Shown in pieces: positions 13,969 to 15,968 of a stretch of DNA of 15,968 bases (positions are counted from its first letter, which is position 1; each line of letters opens with the position of its first letter). Below the pieces are notes generated by a model. That model was not told the origin of the DNA. It saw only the letters and a list, made by a program, of their open reading frames with translations, and did not search any database. Source of the DNA: JBGQMW01 sp963769845 (GTDB lineage Archaea; Thermoproteota; Bathyarchaeia; Bathyarchaeales; Bathycorpusculaceae). A program made the position numbers and the translations under genes. The stretch covers positions 1-15,968 of the forward strand of contig CAVYNL010000010.1 of NCBI GenBank assembly GCA_963769845.1. Reading direction: 5' to 3'.

Positions 13969-14325
13969 ATGCTCAAATCACGCGGAATCTCAGACAAATT
14001 AAGGTTTGCAATCTTTTGCACTGGGATCGGCGCGGCGATGTCCTCCTCACTGGTCATCCTCTTCATCCTGTGCCTGAACCTGAACGGCGTTCGCCTCCTA
14101 CAATACGAAGCCAACCCGATAATAGCAACACTGGAGGTGCTTCTCCTAATAATGGCCACAGCCACTTGCTTCGCAGCCTCAGAGATATACTACAAGTACT
14201 TGAAGCTGAAGGCTGAAACCACCCTTCGCCCAGCGACAGGGCCCCAGTTGATATTTCCTCCGCCGACATATAGAACAGTTTTACATAGACCGTTAAATAC
14301 GGGCCTCCGCATCTATGATCCATGA
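13969..14325 (+). CDS. Small two-TM membrane protein, 118 aa
   Basis: I do not recognise the family. TM1 is at about 12-38 (LRFAIFCTGIGAAMSSSLVILFILCL) and TM2 at about 50-71 (PIIATLEVLLLIMATATCFAAS). Between them is a short loop with charged residues, and the C-terminal 45 residues are polar, including GPQLIFPPPTYRTVLHRPLN. Basic residues near the N-terminus (KSRGISDKLR) suggest that end faces the cytoplasm. The start is ATG 13969 next to a TATA box. Its TGA (14323-14325) overlaps the ATG of the next small ORF (ATGA), which is typical of co-translated genes. Function unknown. Confidence 0.6.
   Translation: MLKSRGISDKLRFAIFCTGIGAAMSSSLVILFILCLNLNGVRLLQYEANPIIATLEVLLLIMATATCFAASEIYYKYLKLKAETTLRPATGPQLIFPPPTYRTVLHRPLNTGLRIYDP
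14293..14299 (+). promoter_or_regulatory. Internal TATA-like box before the small ORF
   Basis: TTAAATA lies inside the end of the two-TM gene. A start site 25-28 nt downstream falls at about 14322, exactly the ATG of the small ORF, so a leaderless transcript for the small ORF and AN1 genes is possible. Confidence 0.35.
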
Positions 14326-14465
14326 GTAATGGAGACGCCAGACTGCGAAGCACATCTTGCCTAGACGATGAGTATCCGTCAACACGTGTCGGTCGACCAG
14401 AAAAGGCGAGGGCGCAAGGTCTGCGCGTCGAAGATGATAACCCGCCCGGAGACGGAGCTTCCTGA
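14322..14465 (+). CDS. 47-codon small ORF between two membrane genes
   Basis: It encodes a 47-aa polar peptide (MSNGDARLRSTSC to PPGDGAS) with several acidic and arginine residues and no TM or cysteine pair. Its ATG overlaps the upstream stop (ATGA) and its TGA shares one base with the next ATG (TGATG), so translation could be coupled in both directions. No SD is visible; a TATA-like box suggests a leaderless mRNA. It could be a real small protein or only a reading frame that lets ribosomes pass. Codon use is not decisive at this length. Confidence 0.35.
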   Translation: MSNGDARLRSTSCLDDEYPSTRVGRPEKARAQGLRVEDDNPPGDGAS

Positions 14466-15259
14466 TGCGATGCGAATACTGCGGTAAGGAAACGCGCATA
14501 TATCATCTGTGTCCAGGCTGCGGATCACCGTACTGCCTGGAACATCGTGAGCCAGCAGTTCATGATTGTTCTTCACGCGCGCTATCACGGCATGAGACGG
14601 AATCGCAACGCACGCGCAGCCCAGACAAGCCTGTCAAGAAGAAGCCGCGGGAACTGGTCATAAACTTCATTTTTCCTGGCAGCAAGAAAGCCAAGTCCAA
14701 ACAGAAACAGGGAGACAAGCAAGAACAGGTCCATCTGTCTCCCCCAAACAAGACGACCCCAAAAAAGACGGAGAAACGGAATAAGTTTGCGTTGCTCGAC
14801 ACGGAGCAGCGCAGGTCAGACCGAGGGGATGGGCCACCGGCTGAACCCTTCAAGCCTCCTTTGAAGGCTGGGCTTTTAGGGAGAGCACTGGCACAGTCGG
14901 CAGTTTTCGACGGCGCCAGGAAAAGATTCTTTGCGGCAGCGTTCATTCTTGTCCTGGCGGAAGAGGCCCTTCGTCTCGCGAGCTACGCGACCCACACCCC
15001 GTTCTCAGCCTACCTCGACGGAAACATTTACGTCAAGTTTCTCTACCAGACTGTGGACCCGTACGTGGCCTCCCTGATAGTGTTCGTGCTGGTCTGCGCG
15101 TTGCTGTTCCTGACGTCCAAGCTAGCCTCCGACAGTCACAGCAGCAGCAATCTGGAAATCAGCCTGGTCAAGGGCGCTGTCCCGATAGGCATATTCACCG
15201 TTGTATCGGCAATCTACGTCTTTTCCATAGCAAACTGGATAGTCATACTCTCCTCCTAG
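14465..15259 (+). CDS. AN1-type zinc-finger protein with three TM segments
   Basis: The 264-residue protein begins with an exact AN1 finger: C3-x2-C6-x9-C16-x2-C19-x4-C24-x2-H27-x5-H33-x-C35, eight zinc ligands. A long charged linker rich in K, Q and P follows (about 36-145). Three hydrophobic segments come at about 155-173, 199-218 and 237-262. AN1 fingers are known in archaea on membrane proteins, some of them rhomboid proteases, but no rhomboid GxSG or second-His motif is seen here. The partner of the finger is unknown; AN1 domains in eukaryotes act in ubiquitin and proteasome pathways. GGAG at 14454-14457 (spacing 7) supports ATG 14465, which overlaps the previous TGA. A T7 run follows the gene. 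Confidence 0.82.
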   Translation: MRCEYCGKETRIYHLCPGCGSPYCLEHREPAVHDCSSRALSRHETESQRTRSPDKPVKKKPRELVINFIFPGSKKAKSKQKQGDKQEQVHLSPPNKTTPKKTEKRNKFALLDTEQRRSDRGDGPPAEPFKPPLKAGLLGRALAQSAVFDGARKRFFAAAFILVLAEEALRLASYATHTPFSAYLDGNIYVKFLYQTVDPYVASLIVFVLVCALLFLTSKLASDSHSSSNLEISLVKGAVPIGIFTVVSAIYVFSIANWIVILSS

Positions 15260-15332
15260 GATGTCGCAGACCAGGCGCGCGGATAAGGCGGTCGTGTTGA
15301 GGAAAGAAGCAGGGGTCTAACGCTGGGAAGGC

Positions 15333-15339
15333 TTTTTTT
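15333..15339 (+). terminator. T7 run after the AN1 gene
   Basis: GGCTTTTTTTCAG lies about 75 nt after the stop at 15259, in a gap without another gene. This is a good archaeal termination signal for the three-gene chain. Confidence 0.5.
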
Positions 15340-15381
15340 CAGGGCGGTTATTAGCGTGGTATATGCCACCATGTTAACAAG

Positions 15382-15390
15382 TATTATATG
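15382..15390 (+). promoter_or_regulatory. TATA-like box of the last plus-strand gene
   Basis: TATTATATG lies about 40 nt before the ATG at 15428, giving a predicted leader of about 15 nt. The remaining gap (15260-15381) shows only the T-run listed separately. Confidence 0.4.
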
Positions 15391-15427
15391 CTGATCTGGC
15401 CGATGATGGTTTGGACTCGGTTCGAGT

Positions 15428-15625
15428 ATGCATAGGGATATGCGTCTGCGAAATCGTGTGGCTATTGTATTCCTGCTGCCCTTTGTGATTCCGTTGTGGA
15501 TGTTTGGCTGGGTTCTGTACTGCAAAGGGGCTCAGGGCTTAAGGCGTTGGAAAGAGGCTGCTGCCCGTGACGATGGGTTGGAAGTGGCGGTTGCGGTGCT
15601 TGAAGACGTTGAGGTCGACGGTTGA
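15428..15625 (+). CDS. Small single-TM protein, 65 aa
   Basis: One hydrophobic segment lies at residues 11-31 (VAIVFLLPFVIPLWMFGWVLY), preceded by basic residues (RLRNR) and followed by CKGAQGLRRWKEAAARDD and a C-terminal acidic VEVDG. The positive N-terminus and the basic cluster after the TM leave the topology undecided. A second ATG at 15440 would make a 61-aa form. No family recognised. Its codons (CGT, GTT, GGT, TTG) resemble metK rather than the surface proteins. A T-rich stretch follows about 100 nt later. Confidence 0.55.
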   Translation: MHRDMRLRNRVAIVFLLPFVIPLWMFGWVLYCKGAQGLRRWKEAAARDDGLEVAVAVLEDVEVDG

Positions 15626-15678
15626 GTATGGATTTGTGCTTGGACGCGTGCGTGTTTTGCTGACTGGTGCTTTCAATT

Positions 15679-15731
15679 CACGCGTCAAAAAGATTCGCTT
15701 TTGAGGAGTCAATTCTAAGTCTTGCTTTTTT
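15679..15731 (+). terminator. Hairpin and T-run after the 65-aa protein gene
   Basis: CAAAAAG-ATTCG-CTTTTGA (about 15685-15703) forms a short stem, and a T6 run follows at 15726-15731 within a T-rich stretch. Just before, CACGCGT (15679-15685) mirrors ACGCGTG (15644-15650). It probably ends transcription of the upstream gene. The rest of the gap to 15887 is G/T-rich and shows no gene. Confidence 0.3.
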
Positions 15732-15887
15732 GGTGTGTTTTGTTTTTGGTTGTTTGATGGGATGTTTCTTGTGTTCAGGGTTTTGACCGTGGTTTCAAGG
15801 GGCTGGGCGGGGCTTTTTTCGCGGAAGCGTGCGGTTCTAGTGGGATATTGTGAAAGAGGGGGAAGATTGTTTTCATGGGCTGTGGGA

Positions 15888-15968
15888 TTAGTTGATTTTC
15901 TGGGCGACTTCTATGGTTTTGATGGCGTCGTCCACACTGACTCTAAGTTGTGTCCTCTTAGCGCGCGC
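15888..15968 (-). CDS. C-terminal end of a minus-strand gene, cut by the window edge
   Basis: On the minus strand the last 26 codons read ARAKRTQLRVSVDDAIKTIEVAQKIN and stop with TAA at 15888-15890. The sequence is open to the edge, has an amphipathic C-terminal helix and archaea-like codons (AGG, ACA, ATA, ATC). The ending SVDDAIKTIEVAQKIN resembles the C-termini of Gfo/Idh/MocA oxidoreductases, but 26 residues cannot settle the family. It is convergent with the 65-aa protein gene. Confidence 0.5.
   Translation of the reverse strand, partial: ARAKRTQLRVSVDDAIKTIEVAQKIN

Noticed and set aside
14063..14588. Minus-strand ORFs across 14063-14588
   Set aside because: They overlap the two-TM, small-ORF and AN1 genes. 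The AN1 finger on the plus strand has all eight ligands; these have none.
15256..15525. Minus-strand 89-aa ORF between the AN1 and 65-aa protein genes
   Set aside because: It is rich in Ser/Arg/Thr, has no motif, and overlaps the TATA box and TM coding of the plus-strand gene.

Overview
The window looks archaeal, most plausibly from an uncultured Bathyarchaeia-like (MCG) or related TACK lineage. The lineage guess is inference from gene content, not from a marker tree. Archaeal signs are TrmY (SPOUT-family pseudouridine-54 methyltransferase), a ThiL kinase, A/T-rich TATA-like boxes about 25-35 nt upstream of genes and tRNAs, several near-leaderless starts, an AN1 zinc-finger membrane protein, and long secreted proteins rich in N-x-S/T sequons. 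The right part also contains a bacterial-type S-adenosylmethionine synthetase.

Layout. Bases 1-4150: tRNA-Thr(UGU), a 400-nt gap with candidate RNA structure, trmY, a 97-aa charged protein, an MFS transporter, and a convergent thiL whose stop lies 3 nt from the transporter stop. Then comes a second tRNA-Thr (CGU). Bases 4327-7151: a 115-aa double-cysteine-cluster protein, a 701-aa secreted and membrane-anchored M28 metallopeptidase, and tRNA-Pro(UGG). Bases 7383-13855 hold three consecutive genes whose reading frames are broken: a beta-helix/PKD surface protein, metK, and a roughly 970-aa surface protein with a C-terminal coiled coil and membrane anchor. Bases 13969-15259 are a tight overlapping chain: a two-TM protein, a 46-aa small ORF, and an AN1 zinc-finger/three-TM protein. 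The window ends with a 65-aa single-TM protein, a T-rich terminator region and the last 26 codons of a minus-strand gene that runs off the edge.

How the genes fit together. Two themes are mixed. One is translation and cofactor housekeeping: three tRNAs, TrmY (which acts on the T-loop of tRNAs), ThiL and MetK (MetK makes the methyl donor TrmY uses). The other is the cell envelope: transporter, exported peptidase, two large exported glycoprotein-like proteins and several small membrane proteins. The larger surface protein has the order signal peptide, beta-rich ectodomain, coiled-coil stalk, C-terminal TM, which resembles the SlaB-type S-layer anchors of Sulfolobales in architecture only.

Main caution. 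All detected frame disruptions (about two in the beta-helix gene, two in metK, about nine plus one in-frame TAG in the large surface protein) lie in 8.7-13.4 kb. Each downstream frame continues the expected protein cleanly, which points to uncorrected indel errors or very recent inactivation rather than old decay. I saw no CRISPR array, transposase gene, rRNA or recognisable defence system. No single locus here is clearly a new system; the surface-stalk protein and the overlapping small-ORF/AN1 locus are the best candidates for follow-up.
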